From Telluribacter roseus (GTDB taxonomy: Bacteria; Bacteroidota; Bacteroidia; Cytophagales; Spirosomataceae), in the NCBI RefSeq assembly GCF_017355915.2, contig NZ_JAFEUV020000001.1, positions 680,329 through 744,328 of the forward strand: 64,000 bases of DNA, written 5' to 3'. The notes under the pieces were generated by a model. That model saw only the letters and a list, made by a program, of their open reading frames with translations. It was not told where the DNA came from and ran no database searches. This document shows, in pieces, positions 8,979 to 18,073 of the stretch (position 1 is the stretch's first letter; each line of letters opens with the position of its first letter). Made by a program: the position numbers and the translations under genes.

Positions 8979-8986
8979 TACCTTTG
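8979..8986 (+). promoter_or_regulatory. yidC promoter -7 box (TACCTTTG)
   Basis: Perfect TAnnTTTG match 58 bp before the yidC ATG. A transcript starting just downstream would begin inside the hairpin at 8988-9017. Confidence 0.55.
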
Positions 8987-8987
8987 C

Positions 8988-9017
8988 AGTCCCGTATCGT
9001 AAACCTGATACGGGACT
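8988..9017 (+). other. Perfect hairpin in the pyrG-yidC intergenic region
   Basis: An 11-bp perfect stem (AGTCCCGTATC and complement) with an 8-base loop, immediately after the TACCTTTG box and followed by a T-rich run (9018-9037). It could be the pyrG terminator, a 5' stabilising stem of the yidC message, or both. Confidence 0.6.
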
Positions 9018-9044
9018 TACTTTTACTACTTTTTTAAGTTACGA

Positions 9045-10874
9045 ATGGAAAGAAATCAGGTAATTGGCTTAGTACTTATCCTACTAATGCTGGTTGGCTA
9101 CCAACTACTGGTTCCCAAGCCCGTTGAACCAGAGCCGGTAACCCAACAACAAACTACAAACCCCTCCACTACAGCTCCGGCAGCCACAGCTACTCAGCCC
9201 GACTCTAATCAGATCAAAGCCCAGTACGGCGACTTTGCGGTGGCAGCCCAGGGACAGGCCCAGGATGTAGTGATTGAGACTAACGACGTACGTGTGACCT
9301 TCTCCAGTCAGGGAGGTATAATAAAGGAGTTGCTACTGAAAAAGTACAAAACGTACGATCAGAAGCCGCTCTATCTTATTTCCGGCAACCATAATTCGTT
9401 CAGCCTGGAGCTGCCTACCCAGCGTGGTAATATAGACCTCACGGATCTGTATTTTACGACCAGCGCTACCAACCGTACCCTGGCCGAAAACGACTCGGCA
9501 GTAGTCTCCTACCGGATGGCTCTGGCGGGTAACCAGTTTGTGGAGCAGACCTACGTGGTACACGGTACCGGCTATGTGATTGACTACGGTATCCGCGCCA
9601 ACGGTGTAGGTACTGCCGGCAAGGCCCTGCAGTTTGGCTGGCGCAATGATATGCTCCAGCTCGAAAACAACATGGAGGAAAACCGCAAAGCAGTAACGAT
9701 CAACTACTATACCGACGAACTGAACAGCCTGAGCCAGGATCCCGCAGGTAATACGGAGGCCACGGCCGAGCAGCCAGTACAGTGGTTTACGCTGAAGCAC
9801 AAGTACTTCCTGACGGGCCTGATCGCCAATCAGCAGCCTCTGCAGAATGTAACGATGAAAGCACTGGTCAACACGGCTGATTCCAGCGTGGTCAAGACCA
9901 TGGAAGTACAGGCCAACATACCCGTAGCAGCTCTGCAGCAGGGGGCCAGCTTCAAGTACTTTATGGGACCTAACGATTATCACATCGTAAGTGATGTGGC
10001 CGCTGAGAACTTCGACGAAAACGTGTACCTGGGGTATGCTTTCCTGAAGCCTATCAACAAGTACTTCCTGGTGCCCTTGTTCAACTTCCTCGAGATGTTC
10101 ATTTCCAACTACGGAATCCTGATCATCTGCCTGGTATTGATCGTGAAGCTGATCCTGACGCCACTTACCTATAAATCGTATGTAAGTATGGCCAAGATGC
10201 GGGTGCTGGCGCCGGATCTGGAAGAGATCCGCAAGCAGAACCCCGACGACATGGCCAAGCAGCAGCAGGAGCAGATGAAGCTGTACCAGCAGGTAGGTGT
10301 AAGCCCGCTGAGTGGATGTATACCCGTACTGGCTACCATGCCAATCCTGTTCTCGCTGTTCTTCCTGTTCCCCAACCTGATTGAGCTACGTCAGGAGTCA
10401 TTCCTGTGGGCCAGAGACCTTTCGACCTACGACTCAGTACTGAACCTGCCGTTCCGACTGCCTTTCTACGGGGACCACGTGAGCTTGTTCACCATCCTGA
10501 TGACCGGATCGAGTATCGCCTACGCCTACTACAACAACCAGATGACCCCTACTCAGCCAGGACCCGTCAACATGAAGGCGTTGAGCTACATCATGCCTCT
10601 GATGTTCATGTTTGTGCTGAATTCATTCCCCGCTGGTCTGACGTTCTACTACTTTGTATCCAACGTAGTGACAATCGGGCAGCAGCTGATCATCCGGAAA
10701 TTTGTGGACGAAGCCAAGATCAAGCGGATCTTGGATGAGAACCGGATCAAGAACGCCGATAAGCCCAAGAAGCAGTCTAAGTTCCAGCAATACCTCGAAA
10801 AGTCGCTGCAACAAGCCGAGGAGGCCAAAAAGAAACAAGCCGAACTGGAGAAGCGTACAGGAAAGCGTAAGTAA
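9045..10874 (+). CDS. yidC: Membrane protein insertase YidC
   Basis: Inserts and folds inner-membrane proteins, alone or with SecYEG. The 609-residue protein has the long form: N-terminal TM helix (about residues 7-23), a proline/threonine/glutamine-rich linker, a large periplasmic beta-sandwich domain (about 60-340), and the conserved five-helix insertase core (about 350-570) including the K-LTPLTYKSY segment with its neighbouring positive region, followed by a charged coiled-coil tail rich in K and E that would contact ribosomes. Downstream hairpin at 10907 ends the transcript. Confidence 0.97.
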   Translation: MERNQVIGLVLILLMLVGYQLLVPKPVEPEPVTQQQTTNPSTTAPAATATQPDSNQIKAQYGDFAVAAQGQAQDVVIETNDVRVTFSSQGGIIKELLLKKYKTYDQKPLYLISGNHNSFSLELPTQRGNIDLTDLYFTTSATNRTLAENDSAVVSYRMALAGNQFVEQTYVVHGTGYVIDYGIRANGVGTAGKALQFGWRNDMLQLENNMEENRKAVTINYYTDELNSLSQDPAGNTEATAEQPVQWFTLKHKYFLTGLIANQQPLQNVTMKALVNTADSSVVKTMEVQANIPVAALQQGASFKYFMGPNDYHIVSDVAAENFDENVYLGYAFLKPINKYFLVPLFNFLEMFISNYGILIICLVLIVKLILTPLTYKSYVSMAKMRVLAPDLEEIRKQNPDDMAKQQQEQMKLYQQVGVSPLSGCIPVLATMPILFSLFFLFPNLIELRQESFLWARDLSTYDSVLNLPFRLPFYGDHVSLFTILMTGSSIAYAYYNNQMTPTQPGPVNMKALSYIMPLMFMFVLNSFPAGLTFYYFVSNVVTIGQQLIIRKFVDEAKIKRILDENRIKNADKPKKQSKFQQYLEKSLQQAEEAKKKQAELEKRTGKRK

Positions 10875-10906
10875 AATGCTTGTTACGCCAGAATAAAAGT
10901 GTAACG

Positions 10907-10949
10907 TAAGGGTAGCGTTTCCTGTACTGGAGCGTTACCCTTATTTGTT
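10907..10949 (+). terminator. Intrinsic terminator after yidC
   Basis: Twelve-base arms TAAGGGTAGCGT / GCGTTACCCTTA pair with two G-U wobbles around a 13-base loop; the tail TTTGTTG is only moderately U-rich. Confidence 0.6.
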
Positions 10950-11000
10950 GATAAGCATGATTTTTGTAATTATTGAATAGTCTCACTAATCCACAATCTT

Positions 11001-12704
11001 ATGAAAAAAATACTCCTACTACTGATCCTGTGGGGCCTGTACGGAACGAGTATTTCCAATGCACAAATCTTTGAGCAGAGTGAAAAGAAATACAAGGAAG
11101 CAGTTGGCTACTTCAGGCAGGGAAAGTATGAGCAGGCCATGAGCCGTCTGGCTCCGCTGACCAGTCAGACCAGCTCAGCCTACGGACCGTACAGTCATTA
11201 CTACTACGCGCTATCTGCCTACCGTCTGAAAAAATACAACGATGGCTACCTGATGCTGCGCCAGTTGCTCAGCCGCTACCCCAACTGGGAAAAAATGGAC
11301 GAGGCCTACTACCTGATGGGAGCCCTCAACATGGCGATGGGCAACTACGACAAAGGCCTGGAGAACCTGCAGCTTATCAACGATCCGGTATTGACGAAGG
11401 ATGTGCAGGGACTTAAGCAGCAGTACCTGTCGCAGATCAAAGACCTGAACCTGCTGAAAAACCTCCAGAAGCGGTACCCAACGGACAAAGAGGTGGCCGG
11501 AGTACTGGTACGGCTAATTCAGAGTACTTCTACCGACCGGGCTGATCTGGAACTGTCGGACCGGCTGACCAACCGCTTCGGCGGAGATGTGGCCAACGCG
11601 GGCACTACCCCCCGTCCCCGGACTACCGGACCCAAAGCCACCCGCAACTGGGACAAGGGCTTCTACAATGTAGCCGTAATGCTTCCCTTCCGCCTGGATG
11701 AGTTCCAGTCGTCTCGCCGGTCGCGCTCCAACCAGTTTGCCTATGACTACTATCAGGGTATGCTGCTGGCCCGAAAGCAGCTCAAAGACGAAGGCATACT
11801 GGTCAACCTGCAGTCATATGATATCAATAATGATGAGGAACCGATGCGGGACCTGGTCAATAACAACCAGTTTCGGCAGTCGGATCTGCTCATAGGCCCC
11901 CTGTACCCCAAGACCTACGAAATCGCTTCGCAGTTTGCCTCGGATAATGAGGTTGTTCTGTTCAACCCTCTCTCGACGGATGGTAACCTGCTAAGCAACA
12001 GCACTACCTCGTATCTGGCGCGTCCGTCAGTAGAGTTCCAGATGAAGCAGGCGGCTCAGATGGCAAGCCGGCTGAGCCCGCGGCTCACGGCGGCTATCTA
12101 CTACGGCGGCTCATCCAAGGACTCGGCCATGGCGGCGGCTTACGTAGAGGAAATAAAGAGTCGTGGTGGTAAGGTACTTGAGAAAGTCCGCATCAACGAT
12201 CAGAAAGCAGATATAGATGCCAGAATATCCTTGTTTGAAGGAGAGAAGCCTTCTCACATTATCCTGGCTTCCACCGATCCTCAAACAGGTCCGGCGCTTT
12301 TTTCGGTACTGAACAGCCGCAAACTTACCGGCATTCCGGTTATTGCTACGGCCACCAGTTTTGATTTTCAGCGGTCAAGGCCTTCCAGCTATGGCGGCCG
12401 CCTGTACCTGATCGAGACCGAGTACATTGACCTGTTTAAGGAAGGGGTACGCAATTTCCGTCTGGCCTACTACGAGCAGACCGAAACCCTGCCCACGGTG
12501 TACTCGTACCTGGGGTACGATCAGATGCTGTTCCTGGGGCGTATGATGGCCCGGTATAAGGACCGCCTGGCTGAGGGGCTGAAGAGCCGCCAGCAGGAGG
12601 AAGGGTACCTGCTCTCGGGTTTTGATTTTACCAGGTCGCGCGAAAACCAGATACCACCGATCCTTCGTGCCGAAGGCTCTCGCTGGGTACCGGTAAGGCA
12701 GTAG
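11001..12704 (+). CDS. Exported TPR protein with LpoA-like periplasmic-binding domain
   Basis: A 567-residue exported protein: Sec signal peptide (residues 1-21, cleavage after N-A), tetratricopeptide-type helices at about 28-165 (patterns such as AVGYFRQGKYEQAM, YYYALSAYRLKKY, YYLMGALNMAMGNY), then a type-I periplasmic-binding-protein fold (about 215-560) like those of branched-chain amino-acid receptors. The TPR-plus-Peripla_BP arrangement is that of LpoA, the outer-membrane activator of penicillin-binding protein 1A, although no lipobox cysteine is seen here. It stands alone between yidC and hemL; no ABC permease is nearby, which argues against a transport role. A role in cell-envelope growth is inference. 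Confidence 0.8.
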   Translation: MKKILLLLILWGLYGTSISNAQIFEQSEKKYKEAVGYFRQGKYEQAMSRLAPLTSQTSSAYGPYSHYYYALSAYRLKKYNDGYLMLRQLLSRYPNWEKMDEAYYLMGALNMAMGNYDKGLENLQLINDPVLTKDVQGLKQQYLSQIKDLNLLKNLQKRYPTDKEVAGVLVRLIQSTSTDRADLELSDRLTNRFGGDVANAGTTPRPRTTGPKATRNWDKGFYNVAVMLPFRLDEFQSSRRSRSNQFAYDYYQGMLLARKQLKDEGILVNLQSYDINNDEEPMRDLVNNNQFRQSDLLIGPLYPKTYEIASQFASDNEVVLFNPLSTDGNLLSNSTTSYLARPSVEFQMKQAAQMASRLSPRLTAAIYYGGSSKDSAMAAAYVEEIKSRGGKVLEKVRINDQKADIDARISLFEGEKPSHIILASTDPQTGPALFSVLNSRKLTGIPVIATATSFDFQRSRPSSYGGRLYLIETEYIDLFKEGVRNFRLAYYEQTETLPTVYSYLGYDQMLFLGRMMARYKDRLAEGLKSRQQEEGYLLSGFDFTRSRENQIPPILRAEGSRWVPVRQ

Positions 12705-12760
12705 TGAATTAGTTAGAAATAGTAAAAACAGATATATACAAGGTAATAACACCTCCTGTA

Positions 12761-14059
12761 ATGGATCATATAGAAAGTCAACAATTATTCAAAAGAGCCC
12801 AGCAGTTTATTCCGGGCGGAGTAAATTCACCGGTCAGAGCCTTCAAAGCCGTTGGGGGATCACCCGTATTTATTAAATCGGCCAAGGGAGCCTACCTCTA
12901 CGACGAGGATGGTAACCGATATCTGGAGCTGATCAACTCCTGGGGGCCGATGATCCTGGGCCACGCGCACGAGCTGGTCGAGAAAGCCGTTTCGGACGCC
13001 ATACGTCAATCATTTTCCTTCGGAGCACCTACCCGCAAGGAGATCGAGATGGCTGAGTTGATAGTAAGCATGGTGCCGTCGGTAGAAAAAGTGCGGATGG
13101 TGAACTCCGGTACCGAAGCGACCATGTCGGCCATCCGGGTAGCCCGGGGCTATACCGGCCGGGACAAGATCATCAAGTTTGAGGGCTGCTACCACGGCCA
13201 TGGTGATAGCTTCCTGATCGCAGCCGGAAGTGGAGCCGTTACGTTTGGTACGCCCGATAGTCCCGGAGTGACCCGCGGAGTAGCCAACGATACCCTGACG
13301 ACTCCTTACAATGACCTGGCTGCCGTACAGCAGCTCGTCGATGCCAATAAGGGTACCATTGCTGCGATTATACTTGAGCCCGTAGTAGGTAATATGGGTT
13401 GTGTATTGCCCGCGGAGGGCTTCCTGAAAGGACTGCGCAGCATCTGTGACAAGGAGGGCATAGTACTTATCTTTGATGAGGTAATGACGGGCTTTCGTCT
13501 GGCCAAAGGGGGCGCTCAGGAGCGCTTCGGTATCATACCCGATATGACTACTTTGGGTAAGATCATCGGAGGCGGGATGCCCGTAGGTGCTTACGGTGGA
13601 CGTAAGGAGATCATGGACTGCGTGTCTCCGGCGGGACCGGTGTACCAGGCAGGTACTTTGTCTGGTAACCCCATCGCTATGTCGGCTGGTCTGGCTATGC
13701 TGCATTACCTCAACGAAACACCTGATGTGTACACCCGTCTGGAAGCCATTGGGGCTAAGATCGTCGGTGGCTTCAATGATACGCTGAGCCGACTGGGCCT
13801 TACCTATACCATCAACCACATCGGGTCCATGTTCACGCTATTCTTTACAGATCAGACGGTAACGGACTTCCCGTCGGCTAAAAGCTCCAACCTGCCCCTG
13901 TTTGGCCGGTACTTCCACGCCATGCTGGATCGGGGGGTATATATAGCTCCTTCGCAGTTTGAGAGTCTGTTCCTATCGGTAGCGCTGGAGAATCCCCATA
14001 TTGACAAGATCATTAAAGCCAACGAAGAGGCCCTGAAAGAAATCATGGCTCAGGGTTAG
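12761..14059 (+). CDS. hemL: Glutamate-1-semialdehyde 2,1-aminomutase
   Basis: PLP enzyme of the C5 tetrapyrrole pathway converting glutamate-1-semialdehyde to 5-aminolevulinate. Class-III aminotransferase features: N-terminal FIPGGVNSPVRAF substrate loop, GTEATMSAIRVARG for the PLP phosphate, FDEVMTGFR, and the Schiff-base lysine K267 in TTLGKIIGGG, plus AGTLSGNP. At 432 residues it has standard length. Monocistronic here, with a terminator 28 bp after the stop; other hem genes are not in the window. Confidence 0.97.
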   Translation: MDHIESQQLFKRAQQFIPGGVNSPVRAFKAVGGSPVFIKSAKGAYLYDEDGNRYLELINSWGPMILGHAHELVEKAVSDAIRQSFSFGAPTRKEIEMAELIVSMVPSVEKVRMVNSGTEATMSAIRVARGYTGRDKIIKFEGCYHGHGDSFLIAAGSGAVTFGTPDSPGVTRGVANDTLTTPYNDLAAVQQLVDANKGTIAAIILEPVVGNMGCVLPAEGFLKGLRSICDKEGIVLIFDEVMTGFRLAKGGAQERFGIIPDMTTLGKIIGGGMPVGAYGGRKEIMDCVSPAGPVYQAGTLSGNPIAMSAGLAMLHYLNETPDVYTRLEAIGAKIVGGFNDTLSRLGLTYTINHIGSMFTLFFTDQTVTDFPSAKSSNLPLFGRYFHAMLDRGVYIAPSQFESLFLSVALENPHIDKIIKANEEALKEIMAQG

Positions 14060-14086
14060 TATTCATAGATATTTCCTGGTACAATG

Positions 14087-14120
14087 CCGCCCTCTGTTTG
14101 CAGGAGGGCGGTTTTTTTTT
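14087..14120 (+). terminator. Intrinsic terminator after hemL
   Basis: Stem CCGCCCTC / GAGGGCGG with a 9-base loop and a tail of nine T residues; a textbook rho-independent terminator. Confidence 0.93.
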
Positions 14121-14207
14121 ACCTTGCCTCTCCTTTTTAAGATTTTAGAGGCTTTGTAGCCACTAGCTCGTCCCTGATCGGGTTGATGAGCCATTCCAGG
14201 ACAATTC

Positions 14208-15182
14208 ATGCGTAAGTACTCAATAATAATCCCTGTATATAACCGTCCGGATGAGCTGGAAGAGCTCCTGGATAGCCTCACCCGGCAAACCTATACCCAT
14301 TTTGAGGTGATTGTGGTGGAGGATGGGTCAGTAAGAAGATCAGATCAGGTGGTGGAGCGGTACCACGACCGCCTTGACCTGAAGTACTTTGAGATAGAAA
14401 ACCGGGGGCAGGGCTTTGCCCGTAACTTTGGTTTTGAAAAAGCGTGCGGTGACTACTTCATCGTATTTGATTCGGATACGATCATCCCGCCCCGGTACAT
14501 GGAGGTAGTCAACACGCGCCTTAGCGACGACTTTCTGGATGCCTACGGAGGGCCGGATGCGGCCGATGAGAACTTCTCAGATCTGCAGAAAGCCATCAGC
14601 TACTCTATGACTTCGGTATTTACTACGGGAGGTATACGCGGCAAAAAAAATAACGCCGGAGGAGCGTTTCAGCCGCGAAGCTTCAACATGGGGATTTCCA
14701 GACGGGTCTACCGCGAAACCGGAGGCTTTGCCAAGCGGGATATGGGGGAGGACATTGAGCTGGGTATCCGGCTAAAGAAACACAACTACCGCATGGGACT
14801 TATCCCCGAGGCCTTTGTGTACCACAAGCGCCGGGGCAACTTCGGGGACTTCTTCCGGCAGGTCCACTCGTTTGGCCGCACGCGTTTTGTTCTGGACAAG
14901 CTACACCCGGGTCTGGAGCTGATCAAGCCGGTACACGCCTTTCCGTCGGCGTTTGTACTATTCTGCCTGCTTATTCCGGTCTGGTACTTTGTATTTGAGC
15001 CCTTTTTCTGGCTATCGCTGGCGGGACTGGCGCTATTTATAGTACTCATTTTTCTGGATGCTACCAGCCGAACCAAAAGCCTTAAAGTAGGTGCACTCAG
15101 TATCGTAGCAGCTTTTGTCCAGCTGTTTGGGTACGGGCTGGGCTTTATTCAGGAAGGGGCCAGAAGGGTACTTAGAAGATAG
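14208..15182 (+). CDS. Family 2 glycosyltransferase, membrane-associated
   Basis: A 324-residue GT-A fold enzyme. The N-terminal SIIIPVYNRPDEL and VIVVEDGS segments bind the nucleotide sugar, FDSDT is the DxD metal site (about residue 87), and GEDIELGIRL is the catalytic-base region; HSFGRTRF follows. Two to three hydrophobic helices occupy about 245-315, so the protein is likely anchored in the inner membrane with its active site in the cytoplasm, as in enzymes that build cell-surface polysaccharide or glycolipid. It is alone between two terminated units, so donor and acceptor cannot be inferred. Confidence 0.88.
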   Translation: MRKYSIIIPVYNRPDELEELLDSLTRQTYTHFEVIVVEDGSVRRSDQVVERYHDRLDLKYFEIENRGQGFARNFGFEKACGDYFIVFDSDTIIPPRYMEVVNTRLSDDFLDAYGGPDAADENFSDLQKAISYSMTSVFTTGGIRGKKNNAGGAFQPRSFNMGISRRVYRETGGFAKRDMGEDIELGIRLKKHNYRMGLIPEAFVYHKRRGNFGDFFRQVHSFGRTRFVLDKLHPGLELIKPVHAFPSAFVLFCLLIPVWYFVFEPFFWLSLAGLALFIVLIFLDATSRTKSLKVGALSIVAAFVQLFGYGLGFIQEGARRVLRR

Positions 15183-15210
15183 TACATGAGGCCGTTGGCC
15201 GGTAGCCGAC

Positions 15211-16275
15211 TTATTTGCCGGCTACCGGTGCGTGGCCCGCTACATCCCGTTCGTAGGTAATATAATGTTCCAGAAGCGTCTGGAGCTGGTCAGCATACGT
15301 ATCCGCCAGCTGAACATAGTCAGCCGCGGAGGTTTCGTCTACATGTACCGCATCCGTACGGGCTTTCAGAATCTCCACCTTGAGACGGGTGCAGGCCCGG
15401 TGCAGGCAGTAGTACTTAAACAGGATGACATCCTCCTGCGTGTGCATTACCTGAAACTGCTCGTTATAGGCCTCCATGAACGCCTTTCGGAGTTGCGGCT
15501 GCTGATACAGGTCCAGGTCGATGCAGAAGAAGGCGATCTCGTTCAGGACGTCAATACGGCGACAGGTTTCGTCGTATTCGAGGCAGTCAAAAATAACGGG
15601 GTCCTCTTCGTACATGAATATATTGCCCGAATGAAGGTCGCCGTGGCCGTCGCGCTGGAAGCCCTGCTCCATACGCTCCTTCATCCGCCAGGCAAAATGG
15701 TCAATGACCCAGTGGGTGAGCCGGGTCCATTCCTGCACCCTCGACTGCCACTCTGTGCCCAGGTGAATCGCCATCCAGTCGCTGTGTTCCAGAATTTCCA
15801 TGAAGTCGTCCTTCTTCCATTCCACATTGACGGGTGTATGGGTAGGGGGCGAGGCCATATGAAAGGCCGCCAGCTTTTGGGCCAGTTTTTGAACAAAGGG
15901 TACGCTAACCTGCCCGTAGGCCAGCTGGTGGTTGAGCAGACGTTCATCGTCCAGCCGCTTCATAACGACGGCATAGTCTACTACTTCGCCATCCGTACCT
16001 ATACATACGGTCCCATCCTTACTGACAATGGGTGATACGGCCAGGTATATATCCGGCGAAAGCCGCTGGTTAAGGGCCAGCTCGCGGCGGCACAGTTCAT
16101 GCCGGACTTCCCGGTCGGTAAAATCAAGAAATGGGAACCGTACCGGTTTCTTTATCTTATAGGCTAGTGAGTCGGTCAGTAATACCCACGAAATATGCGT
16201 CTCCAACTGGTCTACGGGCTTCGTAGTTTCCCTGGCCAGCCAGTTTCTCAGTTGATCTATCTGATACGTTTGCAT
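15211..16275 (-). CDS. Aminoglycoside phosphotransferase (APH)-like kinase
   Basis: A 354-residue protein of the COG2187-type APH superfamily: an N-terminal lobe with a kinase-like lysine (YKIKKPVRFPFLDF), the VVMKRLDDERLL hinge, catalytic loop HGDLHSGNIF and metal-binding IFDCLEYDE. In many bacteria this domain is fused to a C-terminal AAA kinase (COG0645); here the protein ends after the APH part. I start at the ATG at 16275 rather than at an upstream codon at 16317 because the preceding 14 residues look non-coding. Substrate unknown; the name does not imply antibiotic resistance. Confidence 0.8.
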   Translation of the reverse strand: MQTYQIDQLRNWLARETTKPVDQLETHISWVLLTDSLAYKIKKPVRFPFLDFTDREVRHELCRRELALNQRLSPDIYLAVSPIVSKDGTVCIGTDGEVVDYAVVMKRLDDERLLNHQLAYGQVSVPFVQKLAQKLAAFHMASPPTHTPVNVEWKKDDFMEILEHSDWMAIHLGTEWQSRVQEWTRLTHWVIDHFAWRMKERMEQGFQRDGHGDLHSGNIFMYEEDPVIFDCLEYDETCRRIDVLNEIAFFCIDLDLYQQPQLRKAFMEAYNEQFQVMHTQEDVILFKYYCLHRACTRLKVEILKARTDAVHVDETSAADYVQLADTYADQLQTLLEHYITYERDVAGHAPVAGK

Positions 16276-16402
16276 AGCTGTCGGGTTAAAAGGTTTACCT
16301 ATTGTACAGGGTATCAATGGTAGAGGATCAGGCCGGCAGATCAGTACGATTATCTAGGTAGTAGCCGGCTCCTGATGCTCTGATATCTATGAGTAGAAAG
16401 TC

Positions 16403-16438
16403 AAAAGACCGTGCCAAATGGATTTGACACGGTCTTTT
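16403..16438 (-). terminator. Intrinsic terminator of the methyltransferase gene
   Basis: Eleven-base arms AAAAGACCGTG / CACGGTCTTTT, extended inside by CAAAT/ATTTG, located 34 bp past the stop of the minus-strand methyltransferase gene. Its symmetrical A/T ends would also work on the plus strand. Confidence 0.88.
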
Positions 16439-16471
16439 GCTAAAAACGGGAAATATGCAGCTATAAAAGAG

Positions 16472-17239
16472 TTATTTTTTCTCGCAGAAGTAGATAATCT
16501 CCCCGGCCGGCAGTGCATAGCGCCTCACTTCCTCTTTGGTAAGTTCATCCATCACAAAGCGATCCTCCTTTACCGTGAAGCCGCCTTTTTCGAGCTCGCG
16601 GGCGTAGTCACGGCCGAAGAGACGCAGGTGGTCATTCTGCCAGAAATGCTTCTCCCGTTCGCGCGGGTCGGTAATGGTAGGATCTTCGTAGGTAGTAGCT
16701 CTCGAGAAGTCCTGCGGTGACTGGATAATAGCCCAGCCTCCGGGGCGCAGTACCCGGTAGAGTTCGCTCATAGCCCTGACGTAGTCATCCACGTGCTCCA
16801 TCACGTGGTTACAGATCGCCACATCAAAGGTATTGGCCTCAAAGGGGATGGAATGGATATCCATCTTCACCTTGGCCAGCGGTGATTCTATATCGGCCGT
16901 AATGTAGTCCAGGTTTTTCATGGACTCAAAGCGGTGGATGAAGCTGTACTCCGGAGCCACGTGCAGTACCTTCAGGTTATCGCGGAAGAAATTGGTCTTG
17001 CGCTTAAGGTACAGGTACATGAGGCGGTGACGCTCCAGCGCCAGACAGTTGGGACAAAGCGCATTGTCACGGCCGGAACGACCATAGGGCAGGAACTCAC
17101 GGTACTGGTGGTCACAAACGGGACATTCGACGTTACGGCCGGTATAAAACACACCCAGTACCCGGGCCGCCCAGTGGCCTACCAGCTGAAGATAAGGACG
17201 GGGAACATGCCGAAGCACCAGGCTAAATATTGATTTCAT
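16472..17239 (-). CDS. SAM-dependent methyltransferase with N-terminal zinc-ribbon-like cysteines
   Basis: A 255-residue class I methyltransferase (type-11 family). Near residues 38-65 two cysteine pairs, CPVC and CPNC, could form a zinc knuckle. The Rossmann part follows: KVLHVAPEY (degenerate motif I), YITADIESPLAKVKMDIHSI, and the conserved DVAICNHVMEHVDD and LRPGGWAIIQSP blocks. Such cysteine-headed methyltransferases are often found among cell-surface glycan genes, but none flank it here. Substrate unknown. Confidence 0.85.
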   Translation of the reverse strand: MKSIFSLVLRHVPRPYLQLVGHWAARVLGVFYTGRNVECPVCDHQYREFLPYGRSGRDNALCPNCLALERHRLMYLYLKRKTNFFRDNLKVLHVAPEYSFIHRFESMKNLDYITADIESPLAKVKMDIHSIPFEANTFDVAICNHVMEHVDDYVRAMSELYRVLRPGGWAIIQSPQDFSRATTYEDPTITDPREREKHFWQNDHLRLFGRDYARELEKGGFTVKEDRFVMDELTKEEVRRYALPAGEIIYFCEKK

Positions 17240-17414
17240 GGAAGAAGGTCAGAGAAAAGATACTAGTGTAATCGTGATAAAAGGCATTGACTTTGCTACA
17301 AATGTACAGGATAGCCCGGAAATAGCGTTTTAATGGTCTCGAAAAGTCGCTGATTTATTAAAATAAGATTGAAAAAATAATTATTTTTGAAGATAGAATT
17401 AATTGCCTTTTACC

Positions 17415-17780
17415 ATGATTGTTCCTAAGGCTGAAGCTAAGCCACCCGGCCGAAAGCTTCTAAAAAAAATGTCGTCGCATACTAAATGGCTCTTGCTGTC
17501 AACGTTCAGCCTGATTCTGATTAGTTATGGATTGTTTGTATTCAATGAAGCCGGAAATCTCAAGCATACGGGGGAGCCAACGGTGAAGTGGGTACTACTG
17601 AGTATATACAGCCTGGTACTCATTAATAGTGGTATTGCCTTGTTTGGGCAGGCGATCCGGATCCGGGTAATGATTGATGTTCGACAGGCTATTCGTCGTA
17701 ATAATCGTAAGACGGAGAAGCAACTGGACGCTGTGAAGAAAGCGGCTAAAAAATCCAAAAGCCCTACCAAAGCTAATTGA
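17415..17780 (+). CDS. Small membrane protein with two TM helices, unknown function
   Basis: A 121-residue protein, not recognised. Two hydrophobic helices (about residues 25-47 and 58-82) are followed by a strongly basic tail rich in K and R (FGQAIRIRVMID then RRNNRKTEKQ), suggesting cytoplasmic N- and C-termini with the tail possibly contacting nucleic acid or lipid head groups. The ATG at 17415 is preferred over an in-frame TTG at 17403. The stop is followed by a weak hairpin (17757-17792) that overlaps the coding end. Confidence 0.65.
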   Translation: MIVPKAEAKPPGRKLLKKMSSHTKWLLLSTFSLILISYGLFVFNEAGNLKHTGEPTVKWVLLSIYSLVLINSGIALFGQAIRIRVMIDVRQAIRRNNRKTEKQLDAVKKAAKKSKSPTKAN

Positions 17781-17792
17781 CAGGGCCTTTTT
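17757..17792 (+). terminator. Weak intrinsic terminator
   Basis: AAAAGCCCT pairs with AGGGCCTTTTT around a 16-base loop with one bulge; the left arm lies within the end of the small membrane protein gene. Confidence 0.45.
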
Positions 17793-17829
17793 GAATACGT
17801 GTATCGCTTGGGGATAAACCCGTTCGTGC

Positions 17830-17982
17830 TTACTTCTTATTAGCTTCGAACTCGGCTTTGATAGCCTCTACGTCCACGTTCTTGATCTCAGGGCGACGAA
17901 GTAGATTCTTAATACGAGCCACACGATTCTTAGAGGTGGCTTTATTTCTACGTCCCTTACGTTTCAATTCCGTTACTCCCAT
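17830..17982 (-). CDS. 50-residue highly basic protein, possibly ribosome-associated
   Basis: Short complete gene: ATG at 17982, TAA at 17830-17832. The protein begins MGVTELKRKGRRNKATSKNR and contains a run of K/R through residue 31, ending in an amphipathic acidic helix (VDVEAIKAEFEANKK). I recall similar short basic proteins as conserved hypotheticals in Cytophagales; size and composition resemble small ribosomal or RNA-binding proteins, but it is not bS21 or any named ribosomal protein that I can identify. A perfect Bacteroidota -7 box (TATTTTTG, 18012-18019 on the minus strand) lies 30 bp upstream of its start, which supports expression. Confidence 0.7.
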   Translation of the reverse strand: MGVTELKRKGRRNKATSKNRVARIKNLLRRPEIKNVDVEAIKAEFEANKK

Positions 17983-18011
17983 TGTCTTAGTATAGTTTTG
18001 TTAAAGAGGCG

Positions 18012-18019
18012 CAAAAATA
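18012..18019 (-). promoter_or_regulatory. -7 box of the 50-residue basic protein gene
   Basis: TATTTTTG on the minus strand matches TAnnTTTG exactly and lies 29 bp before the ATG at 17982. Confidence 0.5.
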
Positions 18020-18073
18020 GCGTTTATTTACGAAAAAAGTAAAAAACAGACCTAAAAATTGCAATGCCTGCCC

